A DNA stretch of 64,000 nucleotides from Lactobacillus sp. ESL0679 (lineage in GTDB: Bacteria > Bacillota > Bacilli > Lactobacillales > Lactobacillaceae): positions 310,001 to 374,000 of the forward strand of contig NZ_JAQTIG010000001.1 of the NCBI RefSeq assembly GCF_029433515.1. The letters are read 5' to 3'. The position numbers were made by a program, and so were the translations under genes. Position 1 is the stretch's first letter. Each line of letters begins with the position of its first letter. The notes beneath the pieces were generated by a model, which saw only the letters and a list, made by a program, of their open reading frames with translations, had not been told where the DNA came from and ran no database searches. Shown here piece by piece: positions 17,930 to 27,073 of this stretch.

Positions 17930-19078
17930 CTATTTTGCGTATTCCTGCCAAAACTTCCAAGCTAAATCTTGGTAAAGCTTGCAGCCATCTAAATAATTAC
18001 TTACTGGTGTGTATTCGTTAGGCTCGTGGGCAACATTCCCCGGTGCTGGGCCCATAATTATGATTGGAAAGTTTCCCTTAGCTCGGATATATTCTGAAGC
18101 ATCGGTTGCTCCTGTATCAGCGACAAAATTACCACCATAATTCATCTTTTCCTTGATAACAGCTTGCGCTAACTTAGCAAGCTTAGTGTGCTTTTGGTTA
18201 GGCAGTGGCACCTCTGGGAAACTATAACGAATTGTGAGTTCTGCACCCTGCTGGTTTAACTCTGCCACAATCTCCTCAAGCTCTTGATAAATTTGGTCAT
18301 TCGGGTAAAGCGGCGTTGTTCTAATATTGCCTGAAAGCCAGGCACTATCTGGAACTGAATTAATTTGACTGCCGCCTTGGATTTGACTAATTACATGAGT
18401 TAAGGGCCCCAATACTGGGTCTACTTGATCATGGCTGTCCATCTTAGCCTGAGCTTGTTCAGCAAACTTAATCAGCGGCATGATTGCATTTTTACCTTTT
18501 TCTGGCGTTGAAGAATGAACGGTCACGCCCTTGGAAGTTACATAATAATCAATTACGCCCTTGTGCGTCACCACAACATCACAGTTGGACGACTCACCAA
18601 TAATTAAGCCATCAAGGTCATCGGCGTAGCCTTCCTTAGTTAGTTGTGCCGCACCGTATTCGCCAGTTTCCTCACCAACTGATGCTAGCAAACGAATACG
18701 GCCTGGCAGTTCCTGATCACTTTCTAATAAGTCAAGCATGGCCACGACCATTGCAGCAAGTCCTGACTTCATGTCGCTAGCGCCGCGCCCATATAAATTA
18801 CCGTCTTTAATCGTTGCAGCAAATGGTGGTGTGTGCCAATTATCCAAGCTGCCAGCAGAAACCACATCTTCGTGACCAGAAAAACCTAATAGTGGCCCCT
18901 GCTGACCCATGTCAATCACTAAATTATCACGATCTTCGGCGTACTGTACCCGCGTGATTTTTACCGGATAATCCTTAAATAAGTCGGCTAAGTAATCAGC
19001 CACCACTGTTTCATGATCGTTAGCCGATTCGATTCCAATTAAATCGGACAATATTTTGAGTGCTTTTTTATCTTCCAT
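17930..19078 (-). CDS. M20 family deacylase/dipeptidase (ArgE/DapE-like)
   Basis: Metallohydrolase of 382 residues with the di-zinc ligands in FSGHEDVV near residue 68, LYGRGASDMKSG near 97 (aspartate ligand), GEETGEYGA near 131, and ATDASEY near 343. Start ATG at 19078, with AGAGGCAA seven bases upstream; the open frame further upstream overlaps the ATPase gene. It would usually be labelled succinyl-diaminopimelate desuccinylase, but this genome makes lysine by the acetyl branch with its own deacetylase. Its place behind an amino acid ABC transporter and a T-box suggests it frees an amino acid from an imported N-acyl or dipeptide form. Confidence 0.82.
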   Translation of the reverse strand: MEDKKALKILSDLIGIESANDHETVVADYLADLFKDYPVKITRVQYAEDRDNLVIDMGQQGPLLGFSGHEDVVSAGSLDNWHTPPFAATIKDGNLYGRGASDMKSGLAAMVVAMLDLLESDQELPGRIRLLASVGEETGEYGAAQLTKEGYADDLDGLIIGESSNCDVVVTHKGVIDYYVTSKGVTVHSSTPEKGKNAIMPLIKFAEQAQAKMDSHDQVDPVLGPLTHVISQIQGGSQINSVPDSAWLSGNIRTTPLYPNDQIYQELEEIVAELNQQGAELTIRYSFPEVPLPNQKHTKLAKLAQAVIKEKMNYGGNFVADTGATDASEYIRAKGNFPIIIMGPAPGNVAHEPNEYTPVSNYLDGCKLYQDLAWKFWQEYAK

Positions 19079-19089
19079 GATATTTGCCT

Positions 19090-19839
19090 CTATGCTTCCA
19101 AAACCTTGGCTAAAAAGTCTTGTGCTCGCGCCGTCTTTGGCTTTGCAAAGAATTCGCTTGGTGCTGCTTTTTCCTGAATATAACCATCTGCCATAAACCA
19201 AACTTGATCGGCCACATTCTTGGCAAAACCCATTTCGTGGGTAACAACCACCATCGTCATCCCTTTTTGGGCTAAATCCTGCATAACCTTCAACACCTCA
19301 CCGACCATTTCTGGATCAAGCGCACTAGTTGGCTCATCAAAGAGCATCACTTCTGGATCCATTGCCAGTGCCCGAGCAATCGCCACCCGCTGTTGTTGAC
19401 CACCAGAAAGGCTGGCTGGGAACGCATCAGCCTTATCAGCTAAGCCAACTTGTGCAAGTAATTCCTTGCCCTTTGCCGTAGCCACCTCTTCTGCAACGTG
19501 CTTAACTTTCATCGGTGCCAATTTCAGATTTTCTAAGACACTCATGTGTGGGAACAGGTTAAATTGTTGGAACACCATGCCCATCTTTTCCCGCAAAGTG
19601 TTCAGCTCGTCTTCACTCAAAGAAGTCAGCTCTTTATTTTCAAAAATCACTTTGCCAGACGTTGGCTGGTCTAGCAAGTTCAAGCACCGTAAAAAGGTAC
19701 TCTTACCAGCTCCTGAAGGTCCAATTAAACAGATAACCTGACCATCTTTAACTTCGGCGTTAATATCTTTTAAAACTTCATTATTGCCAAAAGTCTTTTT
19801 CAAATGTTCGACCTTAATTAATGGTTCCTCGTTATTCAT
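19090..19839 (-). CDS. Polar amino acid ABC transporter ATPase
   Basis: 249-residue ATPase of the GlnQ/HisP type that powers uptake through the neighbouring fusion protein. Walker [10 protein letters not shown] near residue 39, signature SGGQQQR near 144, Walker [15 protein letters not shown] near 164 and the H-loop [10 protein letters not shown] near 204. It overlaps the fusion gene upstream by eight bases and is followed after 11 bases by the M20 gene. The substrate is not decided by the ATPase. Confidence 0.93.
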   Translation of the reverse strand: MNNEEPLIKVEHLKKTFGNNEVLKDINAEVKDGQVICLIGPSGAGKSTFLRCLNLLDQPTSGKVIFENKELTSLSEDELNTLREKMGMVFQQFNLFPHMSVLENLKLAPMKVKHVAEEVATAKGKELLAQVGLADKADAFPASLSGGQQQRVAIARALAMDPEVMLFDEPTSALDPEMVGEVLKVMQDLAQKGMTMVVVTHEMGFAKNVADQVWFMADGYIQEKAAPSEFFAKPKTARAQDFLAKVLEA

Positions 19840-21331
19840 GCTTCATCTTCCCTTCAAATACCTTCATCAAGCTGGACAAGCCAAACGTAATGATAAAGTA
19901 CAAAATCATCGTAATTACTAATGGCATCACGCCCCGATAAGTATCAGCCTGCACAATTCTTGATTGGTAAATTAGATCTTTAACCCCAATAACCGACACA
20001 ATCGAACTTTCCTTAATTAAGGAAACAAATTCGTTCCCCAGAGCCGGCCAAATATTTTTCATTGCCTGTGGCATGATAACGTAACGCATTGTCTCCGTCC
20101 GTGACATTCCCAAGGACCGTGATGCTTCAGTCTGGCCCGGTGCAATTGAGTTAATCCCTGAACGAATGACCTCCGCAACATAGGACGCCGAATTAAGAGA
20201 AACTGCAATAATTCCGGATAATAATGCGGGAATGTTGACCACTAGGCCCAAGCCAAAGTAGATAAAGAGCAGTTGCACCATCAGTGGTGTGCCCCGAACA
20301 AACTCAATATAAGCTGTTGCAATCGAATGGGCAATTTTATTTCGACCTAGCCGCATCAAGGCAAGAATGGCACCTAACAAGAAACCAAAGAAAACAGAAA
20401 TTGCGGAAATGAATAATGTGTAGCCTACACCAGCAACGAAGAAGTCCTTGTATGCCCACATGGAATTATCAACCTTAGCTGCCTTCTTGGATTTACCAGC
20501 TGTTGCCAGATACTTACCTGCCGCTGGTAAATACTGCTTTTTAATTAAATTCTTTGCTTTAATTTCATCGATTGATTTATTAGCCGCATTGACTAAACTC
20601 TGTGCCCCTTTATGAAAGGCAATCGCTGAACCAACTGACTTGTCCTTAAAGCCCGAAGGAATATTGATAATACCCGTTGTATTTTTAACGTAAGCATCGG
20701 CCGAAGCTGAGTCGACTGCAACTGCATCAAACTTGTGTGTCTGCAGCGCTAAGATTAGATCGCTATCCTTGTCCATTGTTTTTAGTGTTGCTTTTGGCGC
20801 TTGCTTTTTAATTAAATCACTCTGCAAACTACCCGTTTGTGCCGCAATTGTCTTGCCGGCAAAAGAATGATAATCGTGATACTTCTTGGCATCGGCCTTT
20901 CTGATAATCAAGTCCTGACCACTAGCATAGTAGACTTGACTGAAGGCAACACTCTTTGCTCTCTTAGGTGAAGCCGACATCCCAGCGATTACCATATCGA
21001 TTTTGCCAGTTTCTAGAGCAACCAATAACGAGTCAAAGTCCATTGTCTTAACGACCAACTTCACTCCCATGTCATGAGCAATTTTCTTGCCGACCTCAAT
21101 GTCCATGCCAAGCACCTTGGACTTGCCGTTAATATTCTTAACAAATTCGTAGGGCGGAAAATCGGGACTCGTCCCCATGATTAACTCGCCCTTTTGCTTA
21201 ACCTTTTTTAAATAATTATCTGTTGCTTGCGGTGCTTGTGCTGCCTGCACGCCACTAACACAATTGACTAACATTGTCAGTGTTACCAGCATCACTAAGG
21301 CAGCCTTGAGCCATTTAATTGCCTTTTTCAT
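19832..21331 (-). CDS. Amino acid ABC transporter: fused substrate-binding protein and permease
   Basis: 499 residues. An N-terminal signal segment ([20 protein letters not shown]) is followed by a type-3 periplasmic-type binding domain (about 35-275, with [16 protein letters not shown] and MAISSPKR-like [11 protein letters not shown]), then a GlnP-type permease with about three to five helices and the EAA-like loop [21 protein letters not shown] near 430. Fusion of both parts is common in lactobacilli. The ATG at 21331 has GAGGAAC upstream; the longer frame to 21385 lies in the leader. It is controlled by the T-box upstream, so the cargo is probably the amino acid sensed there. Confidence 0.92.
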   Translation of the reverse strand: MKKAIKWLKAALVMLVTLTMLVNCVSGVQAAQAPQATDNYLKKVKQKGELIMGTSPDFPPYEFVKNINGKSKVLGMDIEVGKKIAHDMGVKLVVKTMDFDSLLVALETGKIDMVIAGMSASPKRAKSVAFSQVYYASGQDLIIRKADAKKYHDYHSFAGKTIAAQTGSLQSDLIKKQAPKATLKTMDKDSDLILALQTHKFDAVAVDSASADAYVKNTTGIINIPSGFKDKSVGSAIAFHKGAQSLVNAANKSIDEIKAKNLIKKQYLPAAGKYLATAGKSKKAAKVDNSMWAYKDFFVAGVGYTLFISAISVFFGFLLGAILALMRLGRNKIAHSIATAYIEFVRGTPLMVQLLFIYFGLGLVVNIPALLSGIIAVSLNSASYVAEVIRSGINSIAPGQTEASRSLGMSRTETMRYVIMPQAMKNIWPALGNEFVSLIKESSIVSVIGVKDLIYQSRIVQADTYRGVMPLVITMILYFIITFGLSSLMKVFEGKMKHE

Positions 21332-21426
21332 ATGTTCCTCACTTCTTGATATTAACGCGATTAAAAAACGAATTGCCCAAATCACATCGTCGTTTACTTA
21401 TTAAATTCATTTTTAACCTCCTAAAT

Positions 21427-21638
21427 AAAAAACTCGCCCCTTCTTACATTCCTGTAAGAAGAGACGAGTTTTTACCCGCGGTACCACTCTTGTTGATACA
21501 AAGTATCCGCTTATTAATTGACTGCATTATCGCTTAAACACGCCTTCATTCATCCTCTAGTTTGCCTTCCACTCTATGCAAACTCGCTTAATAGAAAAAA
21601 TGAATTACTACTCCTAAGCTATTTAAATAGAAATTATA
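21427..21638 (-). promoter_or_regulatory. T-box leader with promoter and terminator
   Basis: On the minus strand: -35 TGGACA and -10 TATAAT (21633-21638) with 16-bp spacing; a stem-I region with AGGAGTAGTAA; the canonical T-box sequence AGAGTGGTACCGCGGG (21474-21491, complement); then a terminator with two-part stem AAAACTCG + CTTCTTACA / TGTAAGAAG + CGAGTTTT. Uncharged tRNA should pair at TGGT and prevent termination. The variable base is U, which fits tRNAs with an A discriminator. The segment GAGGATGAATGAAGG on the 3' side of stem I would read ATG followed by A in the usual specifier position, suggesting methionine, but I cannot fold it to prove this. Confidence 0.88.
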
Positions 21639-21733
21639 GCAGAAAAATCTGGATTGTCCATTATTTTTTGCTTAAAAGTTAAAAAATAATTAAAAAGTTA
21701 AATTTAGCCTATTTTAACAAATGACCGCAAACA

Positions 21734-21769
21734 AAAACTGATGAAGAAATAACTTCCACATCAGTTTTT
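21734..21769 (-). terminator. Terminator of lactate oxidase
   Basis: AAAAACTGATG / CATCAGTTTTT stem directly after the stop, with T runs on both strands. Confidence 0.75.
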
Positions 21770-21789
21770 ATTTTTAAAAGATATTATCT

Positions 21790-23019
21790 TTAAGCTTGTG
21801 AAGCACCAGAAACGGCATCCGAACCGTCATCTTTCATTTGATTTTCTTTAGTTACAGGATAAGGGGTAATTCTTGAAGGATCGGTGTTTGACTTCAAGTT
21901 ATCTGCAGTGTAGTTAAAGTGAGTTAATCTTGCATGCTTAACGTCTTCAATTGTCTTGCAACCAGTTAATTGCATATCAATAATCAATTCGTCATTTAAT
22001 TGCTTGATAACTGATTCAACACCCTTAGCACCACCAAGAGCCAAAGCGTAAAGGTAAGGACGGCCAATACCAACAATATCAGCACCCAATGCCAAAGCCT
22101 TGAAGACATGAGAACCACGACGAACACCTGAGTCAAAGATAATTGGAACACGGTGGTTAACTGCCTTAGCAATTTCTGGCAACATGTCAATAGTAGCTGG
22201 ACCTGAATCAACTTCACGACCACCATGGTTAGTAACATAAATACCATCAGCACCGGCACCCATTGCAAGGTATGCATCTTCAGCACATACTACACCCTTA
22301 ACAATTACTGGTAAACCTGACATTTCCTTAATCCGGCGAACATCATCTGGACCAATCTTTTGTGCAGATGAAGCATACATTTGAGCAACAGTTTGACCTT
22401 CACCCTTACCACCTTGGTAACGAGTAAAGAAGTCTAGTGGAACTGGGTAAGCAAATTTAGTTCTAAGGTTTGCTTCACGATAACCAGATACTAAAGCATC
22501 AACAGTCAAGAAGATACCCTTGTAGCCTGCCTTTTTAACTGCATCAAAGACCATCTTGTTGAATTCCCAATCCTTACTTAAGTAAAGTTGGAAGAAGCGT
22601 GGTGCATCTGGAGCAGCTGCAGCAATATCTTCAACACTCTTATTTGCATAAGTACTCGATGAGAACAAAGCACCAGCAGCTGCAGCACCCTTTTGCGTAG
22701 CAACTTCAGCGTCTTTATGAGCGATACCGTGACATGCAATTGGTGAAATCATGATTGGTGTCTTCAAATCCATGCCCATAAACTTAGTATCAGTTTGTGG
22801 ATCAGTCATATTCGTCAATGCCCGTGGGACAATTTGGAAATGGTTGAAGGCAGTGGTGTTGTTACGCCATGTCCATTCATTTTCTGAACCAGAAGCGATG
22901 TAGTAGTATGCACCTTCTGGCATAACACTCTTAGCACGTTCCTCAAGTTCATCAAGGTTAATCATACTAATTGCTTCATCACGGTCACTTTGTGGAAACC
23001 CATTATAATAAGCTGTCAT
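21790..23019 (-). CDS. lox: L-lactate oxidase (FMN-dependent 2-hydroxy acid oxidase)
   Basis: Oxidises L-lactate (or related 2-hydroxy acids) with oxygen to pyruvate and hydrogen peroxide. The 409-residue TIM-barrel protein shows the N-terminal YYYIASGSENEWT, the FMN/substrate residues in FFQLYLSKD and FLTVDALVSGYREAN, the lysine in VIVKGV, the catalytic histidine/arginine YVTNHGGREVD near residue 267 and FDSGVRRGSHVFKALALGADIVGIGRP. Start ATG 23019, with AAAGGAG upstream; the frame to 23070 is in the leader. Monocistronic. Peroxide yield and substrate must be inferred; lactate monooxygenase-type relatives are similar. Confidence 0.9.
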   Translation of the reverse strand: MTAYYNGFPQSDRDEAISMINLDELEERAKSVMPEGAYYYIASGSENEWTWRNNTTAFNHFQIVPRALTNMTDPQTDTKFMGMDLKTPIMISPIACHGIAHKDAEVATQKGAAAAGALFSSSTYANKSVEDIAAAAPDAPRFFQLYLSKDWEFNKMVFDAVKKAGYKGIFLTVDALVSGYREANLRTKFAYPVPLDFFTRYQGGKGEGQTVAQMYASSAQKIGPDDVRRIKEMSGLPVIVKGVVCAEDAYLAMGAGADGIYVTNHGGREVDSGPATIDMLPEIAKAVNHRVPIIFDSGVRRGSHVFKALALGADIVGIGRPYLYALALGGAKGVESVIKQLNDELIIDMQLTGCKTIEDVKHARLTHFNYTADNLKSNTDPSRITPYPVTKENQMKDDGSDAVSGASQA

Positions 23020-23147
23020 TTTAATAACTCCTTTTCTCCTACATAAATTATCTACATCCTTATTATACATGGAAATGCTTACAATAGTTAGTGAAATTTC
23101 TAAAGAATGTTAAATTAACGCCAACAAGAGTGCTTATTTTTTCACAA

Positions 23148-23180
23148 GTAAAAAGGAAGCAACTTAACATTACTTCCCAA
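23148..23180 (-). terminator. Terminator of the metal transporter operon
   Basis: GGAAG / CTTCC stem followed on the minus strand by TTTTTACTTG, just past the permease stop. Confidence 0.5.
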
Positions 23181-23193
23181 ATTGGTTATTTTC

Positions 23194-23991
23194 CTATAAA
23201 TTATGCTTGACTAGATGAGTGAAGTAAGTAACAAGATAAATAAAAACTTCGATCACTGCAATAAAAAAAGTTACAGGTAAATTGGTGGCAAAGCCTAAAT
23301 ATAGTCCCAGCCAGACACCGATTAAGGCAAAAAAGACTGACCAAGCAATCATCGAACCAACGGTTTTGCCAAGATAATTAGCCGTTGCTGGCGGCAAAGT
23401 CAATAGGATAAACACAAGCAATGAGCCAACAATCTGCGCACCAACAGAAACAGACATTGCTAGAGCAATTAGAAAAATCAGGCTGACCAGGCCGGTTTTT
23501 ACCCCATGAGCCAAGGCACCAATGTGGTCAAACGAATCAAAGTTCAATTGCTTTTGAATTGCAAAGATGAGCAGCAGCACGATTACTGATAGCCCAACTA
23601 ACTGAATGACACCCTGCTTGTCAACGCCAATAATACTGCCGAATAAAATATTGGTTGCATAATTACTATTGGCACCAGAAATGGCTAAAAACAAAACACC
23701 AAGACCAATAAATAAGGCAGAAATCGCACTAATTGATGATTCTTTCTGCTCGCTGTGCAGCGATAATTCACCAACACTAATCGAACCTAGCAAGGTAAAC
23801 AGGAGCATCCCCCACAAGGGACCAATTCCCAGCCACACGGCAAAAGCCGCACCAGCAAAGCCGATTTCAGACAAAGTGTGGGCCAAAAAGCTAAAGTTGC
23901 GGGCCACGACATAGACCCCAACTGTCCCACAAGTAATTGCAATAAACGTGCTGGCCAAAAAGGCGTTGCGCATAAATGGTAATGCAAACAT
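23194..23991 (-). CDS. Zn/Mn ABC transporter permease
   Basis: ABC-3 family permease of 265 residues with about eight hydrophobic helices, of the ZnuB/AdcB/MntB type (for example SFLAHTLSEIGFAGAAFAVWLG near residue 35 and a GSLLVFILLTLPPATAN segment near 190). Starts at the base where the ATPase gene ends, so the two are translationally coupled. Works with the ATPase at 23991-24644 and the binding lipoprotein at 25825-26706, all read in one direction. Confidence 0.9.
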   Translation of the reverse strand: MFALPFMRNAFLASTFIAITCGTVGVYVVARNFSFLAHTLSEIGFAGAAFAVWLGIGPLWGMLLFTLLGSISVGELSLHSEQKESSISAISALFIGLGVLFLAISGANSNYATNILFGSIIGVDKQGVIQLVGLSVIVLLLIFAIQKQLNFDSFDHIGALAHGVKTGLVSLIFLIALAMSVSVGAQIVGSLLVFILLTLPPATANYLGKTVGSMIAWSVFFALIGVWLGLYLGFATNLPVTFFIAVIEVFIYLVTYFTHLVKHNL

Positions 23992-24644
23992 TATTCGTAC
24001 GCCTCCTCAAACTGGGACATCTTGCCCTGCTCAATCGAACCGTTATTTAAATACAGATAATCCTTCATATATTTGCGCGCTAGTGGCACATCATGGGTTA
24101 CAAATAAAACCGTAATTCGGTGCTTCTCATTCAAATGCTTAATTAGGCCCATTAGTTCATCTTTAGCTACTGGGTCAAGACTGGCTGTTGCTTCATCCAG
24201 AATAATCACATTGGGATTATCAAGTAAAGTCTGTGCCAAATATGCCCGCTGCTTTTGACCACCAGAAGCTTCACCCATCCGTGTATTTTTAATAGCGTAC
24301 AAGTTAGTTTCTTCAAGCTGAGTCTTAATCGCCTGCTTGACTTTTTTTGTTTTAATCACCGGCGCATTCAAGGCAATGAAGGCCTCAATTGACAATGGAT
24401 ACTCTACGTCAATATTTCGAAATTGCGGCACGTAACCCAAGCGAGCCCCTTGAGTAAACGCAAATGCCCCGCTTGTTGGCGTTAGCATCTTCATCAGGAC
24501 GTTAATCAGCGTCGTTTTACCAGCACCATTCGGCCCCAAAAGTGCTGTCATCGATCCTTCTTTCAATTTGAAATTCAGGTCAGTAAAAACCGCCTGCTTA
24601 TCAAATTTCATACTAAGATTATTTACTTCTAAAATATCGGTCAC
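23991..24644 (-). CDS. Zn/Mn ABC transporter ATPase
   Basis: 217-residue ATPase of the ZnuC/AdcC/MntA family: Walker A GPNGAGKTT near residue 37, an ASGGQKQRAYLAQ signature near 129 (A instead of the usual L/S before SGG), Walker B NVIILDEATASLDP near 149 and switch histidine LFVTHDVPLA near 185. It follows the amidase gene by 24 bases and overlaps the permease start by one base. Confidence 0.92.
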   Translation of the reverse strand: MTDILEVNNLSMKFDKQAVFTDLNFKLKEGSMTALLGPNGAGKTTLINVLMKMLTPTSGAFAFTQGARLGYVPQFRNIDVEYPLSIEAFIALNAPVIKTKKVKQAIKTQLEETNLYAIKNTRMGEASGGQKQRAYLAQTLLDNPNVIILDEATASLDPVAKDELMGLIKHLNEKHRITVLFVTHDVPLARKYMKDYLYLNNGSIEQGKMSQFEEAYE

Positions 24645-24668
24645 ACTTGCACTTCTTTCTGGTTTACC

Positions 24669-25805
24669 TTAAAAGTTGCCAACTTTGACAAATTCGTTAA
24701 CATCAATTTGGTAGTACTTATGACCTGCAATCTTCACTCTACCACCGTAAGTTCTAATATAAGTACGCCGATAAAGCTTGCCCTTGCCAATTCGGTAGCC
24801 GTTAGCATTATATAAATAAGCATTATGCTTAACTTTACGCAATTTACCGTCAACGTTGCTAGCAACGACAAATTGATTTAAACCGATTTGCAAATACTTT
24901 CTACCAGCAATCGTCTTATAGCCATACAAAGTTAATTTAGTACCGGCCGTTTTAGTTGCTGCTGAAGTAGTGTCGCCATTTTCATCATAAACCAAGGCAT
25001 CATGCATTAAGGTTTTAGTGCCAGTAGGCTTCGGTAAGGTTGCAGCCGGCTTATTGGTTGCTGGTTTATCGCTTGGCTTGTTAGCTGGTGTATTAGTAGT
25101 TGAGTTGTTATCAGCTGTAGTCCCATTTTGGTTATCATAGTAATACTTCACAAGGTTATAAAAATCATCCATCGTATAACCCCATTTAGCGAAATAGCCG
25201 TCGGGATCAGTATGATCCGTGCCGCCTAAATATTGGCTGACTGCATGGTGCGACCAGATCGTTCCTTGCCCATCATGCACAGCATTATCTGGCTGCAAGC
25301 CATAATGATGTAATAGTGCTGCTGCATAAATCGCATCATTATTAACGCCCTTAGCAAAGTCAGCGGCGTTATTTTCCTCACATAATTCTACTTGAATAAA
25401 CCGATCGTTGGCTTGTGGGCCAGCACCCCAAGTCCCACTATCAGGTGACATCATCTGGATGACACCGGTCTTATCAACAAAGGCATGCACATAAGCGTAA
25501 ATATTCTTCCATTCGCGGTTAAAGTAAATCGCTTCATCATGAGCCGTTGCGTTTGGCGTTGCCGTCTCATGAATAACGATTCCTTCTGGCTTGCCATTAC
25601 GGTATGGAATTGCGTTTTCAGCAAACGAATTATACTTAATTCCTTCTTGAGCCAGCATATTATCTGCATAAGTAACGCCGCCATAACTGTCTTGCTTGGC
25701 TAAGTCATTAATTGAACTAGCATGAACTTGTACTGCCAATGGTGCTGCTTGAATTGGCACGGCAATCGTTGTTGCTAATGCCAATGCTGTAATTAATTTT
25801 TTCAT
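24669..25805 (-). CDS. Secreted N-acetylmuramoyl-L-alanine amidase with SLAP repeats
   Basis: Cell-wall hydrolase of 378 residues. It has a signal peptide (about 1-30, cleavage near VHA), an Amidase_2 (PGRP-like, zinc-dependent) domain at about 60-215 with IVIHETATPNATAHDEA and HAFVDKTGVIQMM, a Thr/Asn/Pro linker near 230-262, and two SLAP wall-binding repeats (about 266-318 and 322-378; the last has LYRRTYIRTYGG). It sits between the metal-binding lipoprotein gene (19 bases upstream) and the ATPase gene (24 bases downstream), so a zinc enzyme is encoded inside a zinc/manganese uptake operon. Confidence 0.9.
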   Translation of the reverse strand: MKKLITALALATTIAVPIQAAPLAVQVHASSINDLAKQDSYGGVTYADNMLAQEGIKYNSFAENAIPYRNGKPEGIVIHETATPNATAHDEAIYFNREWKNIYAYVHAFVDKTGVIQMMSPDSGTWGAGPQANDRFIQVELCEENNAADFAKGVNNDAIYAAALLHHYGLQPDNAVHDGQGTIWSHHAVSQYLGGTDHTDPDGYFAKWGYTMDDFYNLVKYYYDNQNGTTADNNSTTNTPANKPSDKPATNKPAATLPKPTGTKTLMHDALVYDENGDTTSAATKTAGTKLTLYGYKTIAGRKYLQIGLNQFVVASNVDGKLRKVKHNAYLYNANGYRIGKGKLYRRTYIRTYGGRVKIAGHKYYQIDVNEFVKVGNF

Positions 25806-25824
25806 TTTTTAATTTCTCCTCTAA

Positions 25825-26706
25825 TTATTTGTGAGCTATTCGGGCTAACTTTTGATAATTTGTCGTCACCCAAGTTAAGTACGTCATACTATCAGGCAAC
25901 GTTTCACGGATTTTCAAAATTGGAATCTGTTGTTCCTGAGCTAGCTTAACAAAATTATTAACGGTTGAACTTGAAGTTTGTTCATTATCAACAAAGAATG
26001 CAATCTTATGCTCTTTTATTCCCGTTGTCATTTTTTGAACTGTCGCTGGACTCGGATCAGTATTGTTCTGGATTGCTTGTTCAAAGTCTTGATTGGCAAC
26101 CTTTAGATGAGCTGCTGTCAAGGCATAATCAAAAACGGGTTCACTAACATACACCGGTTTGCTACTTTGGCCGTTAATTTTAGCAGCTATTCTCTTAATT
26201 TTAGCTACTTTAGTTAAATAATGCTGACCTCGATTGCGATAATACGCCGCATGCTTGGGGTCCTTCTTACTTAGCCTTCTAACTAGATAATTAGCGTATT
26301 TAACCGGCATCGTTAAGTTATACCAAATATGCGGGTTGGCACCTTTTTTCAAGCCCATCAGGTCTTCACCGACCCAAACCGGCTTCTTTTCAACTGCAGA
26401 AGCCAACTTGTCCATCCAACTATCGTACCCCAAACCATTAGCCACAACAATATCGGCGGTTGATAATTCCTTGGCATCGTTAGTCGTCGGCTCAAAATCG
26501 TGCGGGTCCATCGCCGCTTTTTTGATGAGTGCATCAGCTTTACCATATTTACCCACAATATTCTGAGCAATATCTGCATAAATATTTGTCGTTGTGATAA
26601 TTGTTATCTTTGAACTCTTGTGTGGCTTTTGCACACAGCCACTAAGCGTCAATATTAGGACACCTAATAAACCTATCACAGTAAACCATTTTCGTAATTC
26701 TTTCAT
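25825..26706 (-). CDS. Zn/Mn ABC transporter substrate-binding lipoprotein
   Basis: Extracellular metal receptor of the ZnuA/AdcA/PsaA cluster A-1. The lipobox LTLSGC near residue 23 gives a lipid anchor. Likely metal ligands are the histidines in MDPHDFEPTTND (about 70) and NPHIWYNL (about 134), the glutamate in VSEPVFDYALTAAH (about 200) and the aspartate in FFVDNEQTSSS (about 265). No His-rich loop is present, so zinc versus manganese is not settled; the Fur-family regulator next door leans to zinc. I start at the second ATG (26706), which has AAGAG seven bases upstream. First gene of the operon. Confidence 0.9.
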   Translation of the reverse strand: MKELRKWFTVIGLLGVLILTLSGCVQKPHKSSKITIITTTNIYADIAQNIVGKYGKADALIKKAAMDPHDFEPTTNDAKELSTADIVVANGLGYDSWMDKLASAVEKKPVWVGEDLMGLKKGANPHIWYNLTMPVKYANYLVRRLSKKDPKHAAYYRNRGQHYLTKVAKIKRIAAKINGQSSKPVYVSEPVFDYALTAAHLKVANQDFEQAIQNNTDPSPATVQKMTTGIKEHKIAFFVDNEQTSSSTVNNFVKLAQEQQIPILKIRETLPDSMTYLTWVTTNYQKLARIAHK

Positions 26707-26769
26707 ATCCATCTCTTTTCTGATGCTTAATCTTGTTATTAGCTAATTTTTATTCAATCTATATAAGTA

Positions 26770-26785
26770 TTAATCATAATTAATA
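26770..26785. promoter_or_regulatory. Candidate Fur/Zur operator, copy near the transporter operon
   Basis: TTAATCATAATTAATA, nearly identical to the block at 26860-26875 and exactly 90 bases from it. It lies between the metal-binding lipoprotein gene and the divergent fur-like gene. AT-rich spaced sites of this kind are typical of Fur-family operators. Confidence 0.35.
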
Positions 26786-26859
26786 AACATTATACACTAA
26801 AATCCGCGGTACTATTGCTCCGACATTTAATCAAAAATCAAGAACAATGCCTATCGTTC

Positions 26860-26875
26860 TTAATCGTAATTAATA
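26860..26875. promoter_or_regulatory. Candidate Fur/Zur operator, second copy
   Basis: TTAATCGTAATTAATA; its TCGTAAT core matches half of the TCGTAATNATTACGA Zur consensus known from Bacillus. One base differs from the first copy over 16 positions. Apart from these blocks the 367-base intergenic region shows only AT-rich promoter-like sequence. Confidence 0.4.
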
Positions 26876-27073
26876 CTATTTAAGTTAAACGCTATCTGAT
26901 TTTTTTGTCAACAACCATAAATTTTAATTACTGTTAAGTCAAATTATTACGGTTGAATTGCTAACCTTTAAATCGTAACAACATCTATTTATTATAAAGT
27001 AGATTAGTTTTTTATAAATAAAGATGTTAAACTAGTAATGCTAAATTTTGCGCATAAAACAGGAGTATGATAG

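Noticed and set aside
17930-19078. Calling the M20 gene dapE (succinyl-diaminopimelate desuccinylase)
   Set aside because: The pathway in this genome is the acetyl branch with its own deacetylase; this gene sits behind an amino acid ABC transporter and a T-box, so only a family-level call is supported.
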